64,000 bases of DNA, taken from the NCBI RefSeq assembly GCF_000210295.1, contig NC_026736.1, positions 1,204,022 through 1,268,021 on the forward strand, given 5' to 3'. This stretch comes from Trypanosoma brucei gambiense DAL972. Taxonomy: Eukaryota; Euglenozoa; Kinetoplastea; Trypanosomatida; Trypanosomatidae. Position numbers and translations under genes: made by a program. The notes beneath the pieces are model-generated. The model saw only the letters and a program-made list of their open reading frames with translations, made no database searches and was not told the DNA's origin. Positions 29,187 through 39,397 of the stretch are shown piece after piece (the stretch's first letter is position 1; each line of letters starts with the position of its first letter).

Positions 29187-29912
29187 TTAAAATATATCGT
29201 TGGGTAGCTCCCTCATCGTGGAGGTAGCGGCTGACTCAGCACGCCCGAAGCCATCCCGACCATAGCGGTTTTGGTAGTAAAAACATGAATTAGAGGTTGC
29301 CGAGGACAAAAGATGCCGGGGAATATGGCAGGGTCGGGGCCGCGTCTGTGCAAGGGGTGGAATAGCCGTGTCACCCACCACGTCCTTTTCGTGGCTGGAA
29401 CCAAGAATGCAGCTGAAGTTGCGAACACTCACTACGCGATCACCCTTGGAAATCACATTCCCACTGGGAGAGCACTGTCCCGTGGAGTACGAGCAATGCT
29501 CTCCCCGCAGGAAGGCTGAGAATTCTCTCGACACTGCCCCAAAGTTGTCCCCGGTAGGAACAACACCGTAGACAGGTTGCACCGGTGGGGTGGTAAACTC
29601 CCTGGCCATCACAGTCTCGGGGAAGGAGGTATCAAACGTCCCCTGCGTTGGACTTACCAACATTACGCACTGAGGGAAGGTGGCGCTCAGGGGAGTTATC
29701 AGTTCTGAGGTTGAGCCAATATGGGCACTGGGCAGGAGCGCCACAGCAGCCGGGGCTGCTGCTGGTGGCCACACAGCCATTTGTTGCTGCAGTAACGCAA
29801 ATGGCGCAGCCTGAGCCGTGGGCATTGCCGCGACCAGTGGTTGTGGGTTGCCGTAGATCGGGCTGCTGTACTCCCAGCGTGGTATGTCTGAAAATACACC
29901 GGGAATCTCCAT
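29187..29912 (-). CDS. Hypothetical Ala/Pro-rich protein
   Basis: A 241-residue protein from the ATG at 29912. The frame stays open to another ATG at 30428 (413 codons), but that extension encodes a long Phe/Ser-rich run typical of a trans-splicing pyrimidine tract (about 30150-30180) and has no Met between it and 29912, so the short form is preferred. Composition is rich in Ala, Pro, Ser and Gln (PPAAAPAAVALLP, ALLQQQMAVWPP) with scattered Cys but no regular zinc-finger spacing. Near the C-terminus are aromatic/Gly/Arg residues (YYQNRYGRDGFGRA). It looks largely disordered; an RNA-regulatory role is possible but unsupported. I do not recognise it. Confidence 0.65.
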   Translation of the reverse strand: MEIPGVFSDIPRWEYSSPIYGNPQPLVAAMPTAQAAPFALLQQQMAVWPPAAAPAAVALLPSAHIGSTSELITPLSATFPQCVMLVSPTQGTFDTSFPETVMAREFTTPPVQPVYGVVPTGDNFGAVSREFSAFLRGEHCSYSTGQCSPSGNVISKGDRVVSVRNFSCILGSSHEKDVVGDTAIPPLAQTRPRPCHIPRHLLSSATSNSCFYYQNRYGRDGFGRAESAATSTMRELPNDIF

Positions 29913-30665
29913 TCTTGCTACCCCTTTTCTTCTCGCTGTAAGCTCCACCCCTTCGTGTATTAAGGTGCCCTGTTCTTCAACGAAAACCCACGCTGTAGCT
30001 CTCCCGCTTTCACCTCCGGTTGGTTGTATTCTTTTCTCCTGAGTTGCCCTTAATATCAATGAGCTGTCGGCCACGGATATTGTCCCTGCCGAACCAACAG
30101 CACCGCAAGACAAAAAACAAACAGGACCACGATAACCACACACAAAAATAAAGGTAAACGAAGAGAAAATAAAGAAAAATGAGGAAATACAAATGGTGCT
30201 ATGCGGTAAGGAACAATTCAAATTTTTTAAAAATAAGGGAACCAGAACCAAAGGCTGGAAGCACCCCCCTCCACAACGAGTCCGGTTACCGCACCTTTGC
30301 GCGGCATGCGGTAAAAAAGCATGTTGCCTAGCCGAAGCACTTAAAATTAGGAAAGGGCGGCAAGTGAAGGTAACCCCGAAAACCCAAGCGGCATGCCGAA
30401 ATCTGAGGCTTTGACAATCAATTAACATCGGCTAAAGCTAATAAATAATGGAAAATAATAGTGGTACCAAACAAACCCAACCGTACCGCTCAAACTGGTT
30501 GCCGCTCCACAATCTTCAAACATTTTCTTTTCTTTGACACACTCCCCTTCCACGCACTGTCCCTTACTACTGGTCTGAGGGATGAGGCCCGAGGTGCCTG
30601 CAACGTGGCTTATGCTTTAGAGACGCCAAAACGGTCATCAAGCGAATCTGTTACTTCCTTGTAGA
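29913..30665. other. Intergenic region upstream of the Ala/Pro-rich gene
   Basis: Includes the likely pyrimidine tract for the downstream gene (A-rich plus strand, 30140-30192) and the 3' flank of the deubiquitinase. The coding extension through this region is judged non-coding. Confidence 0.55.
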
Positions 30666-32861
30666 CTAATTAGAAACCCTTTTTCTCTTGTAAAAGTAAA
30701 GAGATGCCAAGGCAAAGGGTGGCTGCTTTGACTCCGCCACCTTTTCGTCATTAAACAACAACCATTTCCCTGTTTCTTCATCCCGTATATGGCATACATA
30801 GTGTCCCGTCTTGGCACTGGCTCCCATGTGACTTATCATGGCGTGCAATCGGTAGCTTGCCGGTCCATCAACCTCGGGTGCAGTGACATTCCCGCGGGAA
30901 ACCAATTGACCTTCAGAGCCCTCGGCCCTTGCGATTTCCCCCTCAATGTCGTTGCGGCTGAACACGTAATCAAGTGCCCTCTCCACGTTCATGCCTGTCT
31001 GCTGCAGCGCGTATTTTGCAATTTTTTCATCAACACCCATGCTAAGCAGTGTAGCGAGCGCCATCTCGTCCACCGGCGTGAGCGCTGCGGAAACCGGCTT
31101 GTGTCGCAGTTCCCGCTCATTGGAAGGCATTTCCACTTCACCGCTCTGTAGTCCCTTTCCACGAAGATACTCCAAGTCAACTTCCTCCGGTACCTCTACA
31201 AACACATCCCGCTTCGTCACTGTCATTGTCTCCGCGTCGAAGTGTGCCCGACGGAGGTAAACTGCGAGAACATCCGGAAACGTCGCCACGCGTACAGTTT
31301 CGTTGTAGGTGACCTGGTTCCCGCACGCACTACAGCTGCAGTCTACTTCAATGGTTTTCATCAAAGATGTTATACAGGCTTCCAGCGAGGTCCGAGGACG
31401 ACTTGCCTCAATTTCTTCTTCCGTGAGTTTGCGGTTACAAGCAGACCTCCGCTCTGCGGTACCCAGGGGGATGGGGAGCGAAAGACAACAGTCTGACTCA
31501 TACGTGTAACGTACCTTGCGGCAAGAGCTACACTCAACACGATTCTCCAACTTCATCTTAAAAATATCAACCGGGTGCCGGTTTTGCTTCGCGTCGACAC
31601 ATGAGGGTTTGACGTAGCGGCGCATTTCCTCCAATAGATATAAAAAGTACTCCTGGGCGTCCTGCTGCTCACTGGTGCTGAATTCGGGATGCCCCTCCGC
31701 GAAAACTTGCTTAAACTCACGTGCCGTTATACCGTTGGGCTCATCATTGTCACTTATGGAAAATTCACCGGAAAGCAGGCCGCTGGCAACGCGCTCCACC
31801 TGGCAACTACGACACTTGTAGGGGTTTTCTCTACAGGCATTCTGGTGCCGTGTGTCGCGGCCGGCGTAGAACGCCTCTTTAAAGACCTCTAGCGACATTA
31901 GACACTGTAAAACGCAGTTCATGTAGCACGTGTTGCCGAAGTTTCGCATCCCGGTTCTTCCAGGGCCGAAAACTGGAACAAGAGTTTCCCCACTTTCCGT
32001 AATCCGGTTGAAGTCAAATTGCGACCAATAATCGTACTGTATCTCTCCGAAAGTTTTTGCAGTTTTTTTTGATGTTTTCACATCTATGCCGAAGTGCTTC
32101 ATATGGGCCTCAAAGTGCACATCGGATACTTCATCATCGCAAGAATAACAGTAGAAGTCTGCGCCTGACGGAGTTATCGTGCCAAGTTTGACCACAACAG
32201 GGTGTTGCGTGGTGTTGTGGTGTTCCAGTGCATGTCCCCTGCCACCTACTTCAGGTCGCGGGCAACCAACTGCCCCACAGGTCACGCACATCCAATTATC
32301 CGTCTGACAACCACAACCCGCAACAACACAAGTCTCCATGTGGCTCGGCGCCGGTGAGAATGGGCTAGGTTGCTGCTCGAGACATACCAAATGTGGACAC
32401 TGAGGCCGAGTAAACTGCTCTTCATTTGCGTCTATGGCTCCCTGCGCTCCTGTGGAGGTGGCATTCAAGATACTCTGGTAGCATCCCTCAAGCAACTCGG
32501 GGGGCGACGAGAACGTGAGTGAGCACAGGGCGCAGCAGATGGCGCTCTCATATTCTTTTGGGAGTACAACGCCAAGTTTGTTCACATCCCTCGGTGCATC
32601 ATCCTCCTTCTGGGGACACTCCTTCAGCCATACGTACATCGCATGGTTCGAGCGCAGTGAAACGTGCTTCCTCACGTGCACTTCACAGAGGGCGATATGG
32701 CAACACATGCACACCAAAACACCTCCATTGTGCATGCATGTCCGGCAGCAGTAAGCGCACTCCTCCTTGTGAACGGCGGACTGATGATGCGGAGTTGTAA
32801 CAGCCGATTCATCCCAGCAATGGGCACATGCCTCCTGAGTTATAGAAAAGGGAGGCGGCAT
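30666..32861 (-). CDS. Ubiquitin carboxyl-terminal hydrolase, USP5/isopeptidase T-like
   Basis: A 731-residue cysteine protease of family C19. Residues 10-75 hold an N-terminal Cys/His-rich zinc region and 155-225 a ZnF-UBP domain (CPHLVCL, GCGCQTDNWMCVTCGAVGC, HALEHH). The catalytic Cys box NFGNTCYMNC puts the nucleophile at C312, followed by QQDAQEY. A CxxC pair pattern (CRSCQ, CSSCRK, CSACG) marks the fingers region. A UBA domain (LLSMGVDEKIAKYALQQTG) is inserted late, and the His box GHYVCHI with LLFNDEKV closes the catalytic domain. This is the USP5 plan, which disassembles free polyubiquitin chains to recycle ubiquitin. One UBA is obvious, whereas animal USP5 has two. Confidence 0.95.
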   Translation of the reverse strand: MPPPFSITQEACAHCWDESAVTTPHHQSAVHKEECAYCCRTCMHNGGVLVCMCCHIALCEVHVRKHVSLRSNHAMYVWLKECPQKEDDAPRDVNKLGVVLPKEYESAICCALCSLTFSSPPELLEGCYQSILNATSTGAQGAIDANEEQFTRPQCPHLVCLEQQPSPFSPAPSHMETCVVAGCGCQTDNWMCVTCGAVGCPRPEVGGRGHALEHHNTTQHPVVVKLGTITPSGADFYCYSCDDEVSDVHFEAHMKHFGIDVKTSKKTAKTFGEIQYDYWSQFDFNRITESGETLVPVFGPGRTGMRNFGNTCYMNCVLQCLMSLEVFKEAFYAGRDTRHQNACRENPYKCRSCQVERVASGLLSGEFSISDNDEPNGITAREFKQVFAEGHPEFSTSEQQDAQEYFLYLLEEMRRYVKPSCVDAKQNRHPVDIFKMKLENRVECSSCRKVRYTYESDCCLSLPIPLGTAERRSACNRKLTEEEIEASRPRTSLEACITSLMKTIEVDCSCSACGNQVTYNETVRVATFPDVLAVYLRRAHFDAETMTVTKRDVFVEVPEEVDLEYLRGKGLQSGEVEMPSNERELRHKPVSAALTPVDEMALATLLSMGVDEKIAKYALQQTGMNVERALDYVFSRNDIEGEIARAEGSEGQLVSRGNVTAPEVDGPASYRLHAMISHMGASAKTGHYVCHIRDEETGKWLLFNDEKVAESKQPPFALASLYFYKRKRVSN

Positions 32862-34236
32862 TACCGCTTTGCGCGAGTTACTTTCAATACTTCACCCCAC
32901 TCACCCCTGTTCTACTGGCTTCTCCTAGCCACACCTTTTCCTTGCACAAAACTTACTGTATCTCAAGAGAATGAGGGCGGTATCGCAGATATTACGCAGG
33001 ATACACATGTTAGTTGATATAGCTCATTTGGCAAAATCAGGACCAATGGCGAACGTAACATGCATGCGTTGCCTTTCACAGATAAACCAGCAGCACACCC
33101 GATGCGGCACAACCATACAGGGATTTAGAAGCTGGAAAAATTAGAACCTAACGCCGGTTGGGCGAACAGCTCACATCTACACAGGTATGCGTACCCGAAG
33201 GCTTATGGCCCTCACCCCTATACAGAGTAGTAATAAAACGGCAAGAAATATCGTACAACGCTGCACGTCATGCCACCGCTGGTAGGTTGGAAGAGGCCCA
33301 GACACACCACTGGGGCGGTGGTGAGGGGGAGAGAGAACCTGTACCGTTCCCGTGGTTAGTAAACATTTTCGGTCTTGTGTGACGCATGGTGCGGAAGAAA
33401 AAAAGGAGAGGACCGATGGTGTTCGCCGCAGCTGAGCCGCTCCACCGCCCATGCGGATGCATGGGACACACAACTGGAACAGAAATGTCAGCTTAAGTCA
33501 GACTCTTGAATAACTGCAATTAAGACACACCATCGTGCGTCTTAAAATAGAGGCCACTGTCTCCTCAGACAGTTCGACATGAGAACACTTCAAGACTGAC
33601 ATCAGACGCGCACGACCCTCTTCTACCGGCGTCTGTGTCCATATTAATGGCCAAACCATCCGCGGCCGTTGCAGTGACACGGACGACGTGATCATGCACC
33701 CACTTGCATCCACGCGCGAAAACCCAACTATATGATCTTCCACGCGATCTCGCCTCAAATTTTTCTACAGCACTCCTTTCCATGGATATCTCCCGATTTG
33801 CTTATCATGAGAGTTAGGTGCTTTTTCTCCAGTAGATATGCTGCGGATTCCCCGCGTGGTGGTCTCAGACACGCATCGTACGCCACTTGCCAGCCGTTTA
33901 AGCGGGTGTTTAAACAAGTGGTGCACCCAAATACCAAAAAAAAAAAAAGAGAGGAACTAATAAAGTTCGAGCGACAAGAATTGAGCACTTTGGGATGGGA
34001 TGGTGACAATCGCATCAGGTGTAAAGCATACGGTCCTGTGTCCGCAGTTTTCATCGTTACGCCTACTAAAACTCAAAAGAGAAGAGGCGTTTCTCTAGCG
34101 CTAAACCACTGATGGGGGAAAAACACAGCTCGTGCCCTCATTGCGCGTTTTAGCGCTGAAGCCCCTCTCCAATATTATACGTCCCTTGTTCCATAACCAA
34201 ATAGCTACGGTTTAGGACACCGCCAAACCTACTAGC
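32862..34236. other. Intergenic region, no firm gene
   Basis: Between enoyl-CoA hydratase and the deubiquitinase. Two overlapping small minus-strand frames occur at 33498-33783 (86 and 72 codons, the latter from an ATG at 33783), in the sense direction, but with no recognisable motif. A 13-A run at about 33937-33949 is a pyrimidine tract in the mRNA sense. Confidence 0.55.
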
Positions 34237-35040
34237 CTACGAATTGGTGAAGAACGGTTTCCTTTTCTCCAGGAAGGCACGCATACCTTCCTTTTGGTCA
34301 GCTGTGGCAAATGTAGCCTGGAATATCCGTCGCTCGTAATTTAGGCCCTCGCTCAGTGTTGCTTCAAACCCCCTATTGACACAATCTTTCGCAAGGGAAG
34401 TTATTAAGCAGCTGTTCAACGTAATTTTTTCAGCGACTGACATAGTTGCCGTGGTAAGTTCCTCATGCTTCACAACACGGGAAACCAAACCAGCGCGCTC
34501 CGCCTCTTCTGCAGTATACTGTTGTCCCGTCAGCACCCATTCCATCGCTTTACTTTTACCAATTAGCCGCGCAAGCCGTTGTGTACCGCCAGCGCCCGGA
34601 ATTGTTCCAATTTTAACTTCGGGTTGTCCGAAGGTCGCCTTTTCGCTGGCTACAACGATATCGCAAGACATGACAAGTTCACATCCGCCGCCCAAAGCGA
34701 AACCGTTGACCGCGGCAATAACTGGTTTCTTAGCATTAGCTACAGTGTCGATACCGCGAAGCATGTCGTCCTTATAAAAGTCAACAAAACTTTTACTTGA
34801 CATTGCCTTCACATCAGCACCGGCACAGAAGGCTTTACCCTCACCGGTAATGATGATGACCGACACCGACGGATCCGCATCGTACTTCGACACGCTTTCA
34901 GCTAGCGCGCATAACAAATCCTTGTTAAGTGCATTAAGTTGAGCGGGTCTGTTAAGTGTCAGCGTCAACACAGCTCCTCTCTGAGAGCACTTAACGACAG
35001 CCTCCGTTGCAGAACGTAAAAGTGCACAGGAGCGTAACAT
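34237..35040 (-). CDS. Enoyl-CoA hydratase, mitochondrial
   Basis: A 267-residue crotonase closely resembling mammalian ECHS1. The oxyanion-hole region is FCAGADVK at 71-78, and the two catalytic glutamates are present: E121 in GGGCELVMSCD and E141 in GQPEVKIG, followed by TIPGAGGTQRL. The C-terminal FATADQKEGMRAFLEKRKPFF also matches ECHS1. The N-terminal dozen residues (MLRSCALLRSAT) look like a short mitochondrial presequence. It hydrates trans-2-enoyl-CoA in fatty-acid beta-oxidation or branched-chain amino-acid breakdown in the mitochondrial matrix. Confidence 0.95.
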   Translation of the reverse strand: MLRSCALLRSATEAVVKCSQRGAVLTLTLNRPAQLNALNKDLLCALAESVSKYDADPSVSVIIITGEGKAFCAGADVKAMSSKSFVDFYKDDMLRGIDTVANAKKPVIAAVNGFALGGGCELVMSCDIVVASEKATFGQPEVKIGTIPGAGGTQRLARLIGKSKAMEWVLTGQQYTAEEAERAGLVSRVVKHEELTTATMSVAEKITLNSCLITSLAKDCVNRGFEATLSEGLNYERRIFQATFATADQKEGMRAFLEKRKPFFTNS

Positions 35041-36955
35041 TTAATCCATACAGATACACACCTAAACACTTTTAGTAGGTAGCAGGGCAACTTCAAAGAG
35101 TTAAGCACGAATAATATCCTATTTTATCGCAAGTAAGCGCATGTTCACGGCGGACCGGCTCTTGCCACACATGTGATGCAAAGCCTCTTCAACATAGGGA
35201 ACAAAGACATTTCCCTTACCGCTACGTCCCCACCGCACTCAAATTGTCACAGAAACTGGCAAATACATAGGCAATAGTCAAGGGGGGAAAGATGGTGCCT
35301 ATCGTAGGTCCCACGCAGCTATGCTTTCATGGGACCATTGGAAAAGGGGCTGACCGTTGTCACCATCCACAAATCATGTGAAAGGAGGCGACAGACTATG
35401 TTGATATACCACAGTGCAAAGGGAGACTTGGCTCCGCCTTGTGCGGCAGCCGATAAAGAGTGGGAGCGCTTCTCCACAGATAGCGAACCACGAGAGCGCA
35501 CATTCACCTCGTGAACTAAATCTTTCGTCTCGTAAGCTCCCCTTCTTTGTTACCCTGTGCGGCTCGGATAAGAGTTGTTACTGCCCTCCACTTACGTTTC
35601 CCTCCCGCACTGTGATAAAGGTTGGAAAACATTGGCTCTGCCACAAGTGCGGCCAGAAAAACAGGTTTGAGGAACCCACATGCAGATATCGATCCACTAA
35701 AGGACCGTGCAGCCCCCCTGCGTTAAAGCCACGGTCTGCACGTCTCCACTGGACCGGCCTATGGCGCATGACCCAACTACGGAAAAGCAAAAGAAAAAAT
35801 TGGCCAACTATCGAGAAACGAGCTCTTCCACATACCCGCAGCGGGTCTACAACTCCACTACTTGTGGAAGGATCCTTTCCAGAGTGGAATCACATGCATA
35901 TTGCCTAGTTGTTGCGGAAGCGCCGCGTCAGTACTCCAATCCCAACTCGTCAAAAACAAAGCATACGCACACCCACGAGCCCTTCGCCCCCATGAAGGCA
36001 AAATGGGCAAAACCACTATCGTTAGTTAGGTACCTGTGGTCCGTTTTCACCGTGCATCAACCTGTCAAACAATTGCAATGGGGCGAATTCCTGAAACCAC
36101 CTTATGCTGAACAGTAGGTGACAGAGTTTTTTGGTCTGCAGCATCAAGTCGACGACAGGATACCAGCGGCCGTACAAAGTAGACATACTGCCGCTCTGAG
36201 TAAACACAGGCAAGCTTCTTTGACAGGGACACATCCAACAACCAATGGCATAGGGGAAAACGTACCTCAATTCTCCCCATCTCTACGGCATTTTACGGTG
36301 ATCCAACCAATCTAAGGTGTCGGGGAGAAGCTTAGAAGGCGCGAATAATAGTTTAGTAGTGAAGCCGTCGATGTTCACGTTGCGTCGCCAAACTGGAACA
36401 GCCGTCCACCAACACCGTAACAATTAAAAAAAAAAGCAGTGAAAGTAGGCGTTTCGTCCTAATTTCCCACTACCTTACAGCAGTGCAAGAAGGGAAAAGG
36501 TGCCAGCACTGGCACAGAGTGGCACTTAGAAAATGTCCGCTGGCCCTTCCCTATGGCCGTTCACCTCTAACCTGATACGCTGCCAAGAACTAAAACATAC
36601 AACCGCAAACCAAATTCTCTTATGGTACAGACAGTTGCTCGGGCCAACCACGTTGCCCTGGTTTTATGTGTGCCCAGACATTTGCTATTGAAGTCAACGC
36701 AGAAGTGAAGCAAAGGAGCTTTGTAACCTACAAAAGTGTGACACCTTACGGTCGATTATCTACGGTTCCATCAAAGTATGTAGCATATATAAGCATGGAA
36801 AGAAATAGGGTAATAGGCGTGCTTTGTGCCTGTCACCCATCCGTACGTCTTTGTGTGCGTAAGTATATATTTTTAAAAAAAAATTGTGCCAGTACAAAAA
36901 TAACAGGACAGCACACCCTTTAATATAAAGTGTACAAACATACAAACTTCATATA
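35041..36955. other. Long intergenic region with a possible relic gene on the opposite strand
   Basis: No sense-strand gene seen. Between about 35.3 and 36.3 kb the sequence lacks the homopolymers normal for intergenic DNA here and carries back-to-back plus-strand frames (separate entry). The rest is A/T-rich flank; a 9-10-A run lies near 36425-36436. Confidence 0.6.
35329..36315 (+). pseudogene. Possible decayed antisense gene with a RanBP2-like zinc finger
   Basis: Four plus-strand frames abut or overlap across almost 1 kb: 35329-35514 (phase 1), 35414-35908 (phase 2, no ATG before the motif), 35707-36117 (phase 1) and, after a single stop, 36118-36315 (same phase). The second contains HWLCHKCGQKNRFEEPTC, which fits the RanBP2 finger spacing W-x-C-x2-C-x3-N-x6-C, but the fourth ligand is Arg instead of Cys. 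Orientation opposes the polycistron, which argues against expression. A remnant of an inverted or transferred gene is one reading; chance is the other. Confidence 0.25.
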
Positions 36956-38074
36956 CTACAGAACACCTAGCATTTCCAATTTTATGTTCACTTCCTTTGC
37001 GACGTCTTCTTGGCTGCGCTTCAGGTCCTCTGTTTTCTTTGCATCATTGTTGATAAGGTGAGTCATATGCTCTACGGCCATTTTGACATTTTTAACGGCC
37101 AGTTCTTCAGTACAGCCTTCAAAGAAGGGGTGTTTCAATAACTCGGCGGCTGATGGTCGTTCCTGTGGATCCCGAACGAGACATTTCTTGATGAAATCTC
37201 GGGCTTCTTCAGAGTACACCGGCTTTTCCGGTAAGGATGGGGTAGTTTCACCCGCTATTTTCCCTAGCAGCTGGAACAAGTTCATCTCATCTGGGGGAGC
37301 CCACGGGTTCTTCCCCGTCACCGTGGCGATCACTGTAAGACCCAGAGACCATATATCACTACTGAAGCTGTAAACGGTTTGCTCCAGGCGTTCGGGGGCC
37401 ATAAAATACATTGTCCCTACGTAGGTTGAAGATACATCAAGCGTTTGCACCAGCTTCGAAACCCCAAAGTCACTAATCTTAACATATCCGTCGTCACGAA
37501 TAAGCAGATTGCTTGGTTTTAGATCCCTATGAATAACGCGCTTTGTGTCATGGAGGTATACGAGACCAGATACAACCTGAAAAAAAATATCTCGCAATAT
37601 GGTTTCCTCTATGCCCTCCCAGAAGTAGCTCATATCCTTTAGGGTGTAAGCCATCCACTCCATGGGTATCACAATGGCACCTTCCTCCGAATCCCAAAAC
37701 GCCCCCAGATTCTTCATGACAAAGGGGGAGTTGGACTGTGAACTGAAGAAGGATAATTCCCGATCTACTTCATCTCGGTGTAACTTTGATGTTATTGGTA
37801 TGTGCTTCAGCGCAACGGGGGTTCCGTCTTTAAGCCTCGCGAATCGAACGGTGCCGCTTGCGCCCCGGCCAATAATTCTGCGTGATGTGCAATCGATATC
37901 TTCTTTCGTCACACTCCCAAGTATTTTCCTCCCATCTGTAGTAAACATACCCGACTCATTAAGCAAGAATGCCCGCAACTGAAGGCAGTTATTATTCTTT
38001 ATTTGATACGATTGCAAGTCATGCTGGGTTTTTTCCACTGCCACAAGATCTAACGCAATCCCCTTCCTTTTCAT
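36956..38074 (-). CDS. MKK1: MAP kinase kinase (STE7-type), probably MKK1
   Basis: A 372-residue protein kinase from the ATG at 38074; an upstream TTG-started extension of 22 codons is rejected. Kinase landmarks: Gly-rich loop G69-RGASG-74, VALK with K90, alpha-C E106, HRDLKPSN from 182, DFG at 202-204, and MAPE at 225-228. The activation segment TLDVSSTYVGTMYFMAPE has the clustered Ser/Thr and VGT typical of MAP kinase kinases. The family acts in the cytoplasm upstream of MAP kinases; the T. brucei MKK1 is reported as needed for tsetse transmission. The match to MKK1 specifically rests on recalled gene neighbourhood (next to enoyl-CoA hydratase), so the family call is firmer than the symbol. 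Confidence 0.9.
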   Translation of the reverse strand: MKRKGIALDLVAVEKTQHDLQSYQIKNNNCLQLRAFLLNESGMFTTDGRKILGSVTKEDIDCTSRRIIGRGASGTVRFARLKDGTPVALKHIPITSKLHRDEVDRELSFFSSQSNSPFVMKNLGAFWDSEEGAIVIPMEWMAYTLKDMSYFWEGIEETILRDIFFQVVSGLVYLHDTKRVIHRDLKPSNLLIRDDGYVKISDFGVSKLVQTLDVSSTYVGTMYFMAPERLEQTVYSFSSDIWSLGLTVIATVTGKNPWAPPDEMNLFQLLGKIAGETTPSLPEKPVYSEEARDFIKKCLVRDPQERPSAAELLKHPFFEGCTEELAVKNVKMAVEHMTHLINNDAKKTEDLKRSQEDVAKEVNIKLEMLGVL

Positions 38075-38390
38075 TTGGATTGGAATCCGTTCAGAGACAC
38101 GCGCTGCGTAGTACGAGTTGGGCGCGCCAAGAGCAATCAACAGAGGGTTATTTTTACGACCTTACACTAGTTTTTTTTGTTCAGAAAGAAAGTGGGTATG
38201 CCAGTTATGTAAGTCCAAAGTCTCTGAATATACAAAAAAAAACAGTATGTGCATAGATAAGGTGGAGATTTTATTCATTTCACAATTACAAAAAAAACCA
38301 TTAGAACTATGAAGAACTTAATGTGTGTAGACAGAACAGAAAAGTCGAGGGGGTGTGTAACAATATGTATACGTTAGGTAGGAAATTCTC
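38075..38390. other. Short intergenic region
   Basis: About 316 bp holding the acceptor region of the kinase gene. The A-runs at about 38234-38242 and 38290-38297 are pyrimidine tracts in the mRNA sense. Nothing else seen. Confidence 0.6.
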
Positions 38391-39362
38391 CTACCATTGA
38401 TCTTTAGGCGAAGGTATGGTATCGACGTGACCCTCGCCACTGCTGTAACCACCGTCCAACCCGAGGAAAACACTATCTCCCTGTGTGCCAGCGGTTGAAG
38501 CACACACCGCTGGATGCTTGTCTGACCTTTCGGTGGCTGAAGATCTTTTGTGAGTCTTGTTCACAGGTGCGGCCCAGTGCAGATGCTTGGACCGGCCACA
38601 AGTGGCACAAAGAGGCCTCCCCCATTGAGGTCTGAAACTACCACACACAACACCAATGTTATTTCTCTTTGGTGTCGCTTTCATTTTTTCTGCTTCCTGC
38701 CTAAAGCGGGAGACGGCGCTGTTCACAGCATCGAACGGTACACGTTGTTGACAGGAGGTCCGCGCGGCAAGCGCTGACGATGCGGACTCCACCGGGTTGT
38801 TGCGATGGCTATGTTCTCTTACCTGCTTCTTGGGCGTCCCGTCCCGAGATCCAGGGGCAGAATGGGGTCCGACACAATGGTCCACGTGATCTCGGCTGCC
38901 ACGACGAGCCATCGACGATCTGTTCTGCACTCCGCTGTATGAAACCGACCGCCTCAAACTTTTTACAGGCGGTGCAGCCTTCTCTCCAAACTTGATAACT
39001 TTGGGAGAAGGTAATGGACAGACCGTATGATGTAAGGAAGGCGTGATATCATTTACTCGATTTTTACATCGTGCAGTAAATGGCAGACCTTTGCCGCTAG
39101 TTTGTAAGGCCATAGGTCGTGGCCGAATGACCAAAGTGCCTTCATTTTTTCCTTGAAAAACGTTATAAAGTAGAAACCTGTTGGAGAGTACAGCGTCTTG
39201 ATATTCTGCTTGAATCTCCGAAGGTTTCAAATTTCGCACTCGCAAAAATTCGGGTACTTTTAAAAGGACATCAGATACGTCGGATGTTTCGTCCACTACA
39301 AGTTTAACCGCTTCATCATCGGTATGATGTGGTTCTCGCAACCACACTTTGACTACTCCCAT
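38391..39362 (-). CDS. Hypothetical protein with possible ubiquitin-like N-terminus
   Basis: A 323-residue protein. The ATG at 39362 is chosen because a strong acceptor (pyrimidine tract then CAG) lies 14 nt upstream; the longer frame to 39518 would cross that site. Residues 1-80 alternate hydrophobic strands and one helix (VKVWLRE, AVKLVVDE, DVLLKVPEFL, FLLYNVFQ, TLVIRPRP) in a pattern like a beta-grasp/ubiquitin-like or effector domain. Residues 90-240 are basic, Ser/Arg/His-rich and probably disordered. A late segment, VCGSFRPQW followed by LCATCGRSKHLHW, has Cys and His that could bind zinc. I do not recognise the protein. Confidence 0.75.
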   Translation of the reverse strand: MGVVKVWLREPHHTDDEAVKLVVDETSDVSDVLLKVPEFLRVRNLKPSEIQAEYQDAVLSNRFLLYNVFQGKNEGTLVIRPRPMALQTSGKGLPFTARCKNRVNDITPSLHHTVCPLPSPKVIKFGEKAAPPVKSLRRSVSYSGVQNRSSMARRGSRDHVDHCVGPHSAPGSRDGTPKKQVREHSHRNNPVESASSALAARTSCQQRVPFDAVNSAVSRFRQEAEKMKATPKRNNIGVVCGSFRPQWGRPLCATCGRSKHLHWAAPVNKTHKRSSATERSDKHPAVCASTAGTQGDSVFLGLDGGYSSGEGHVDTIPSPKDQW

Positions 39363-39376
39363 TGTCGGTGTCGAAA

Positions 39377-39397
39377 CTGCGAAGAAGGGGAAAAGGC
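39377..39397 (-). promoter_or_regulatory. Predicted spliced-leader acceptor
   Basis: Minus-strand CCTTTTCCCCTTCTTCGCAG, with AG at 39378-39377, sits 14 nt before the ATG at 39362 and settles the start choice for that gene. Confidence 0.7.

Noticed and set aside
29913..30428. N-terminal extension of the Ala/Pro-rich protein to 413 residues
   Set aside because: Includes a trans-splicing-like pyrimidine tract; no Met between it and the ATG at 29912.
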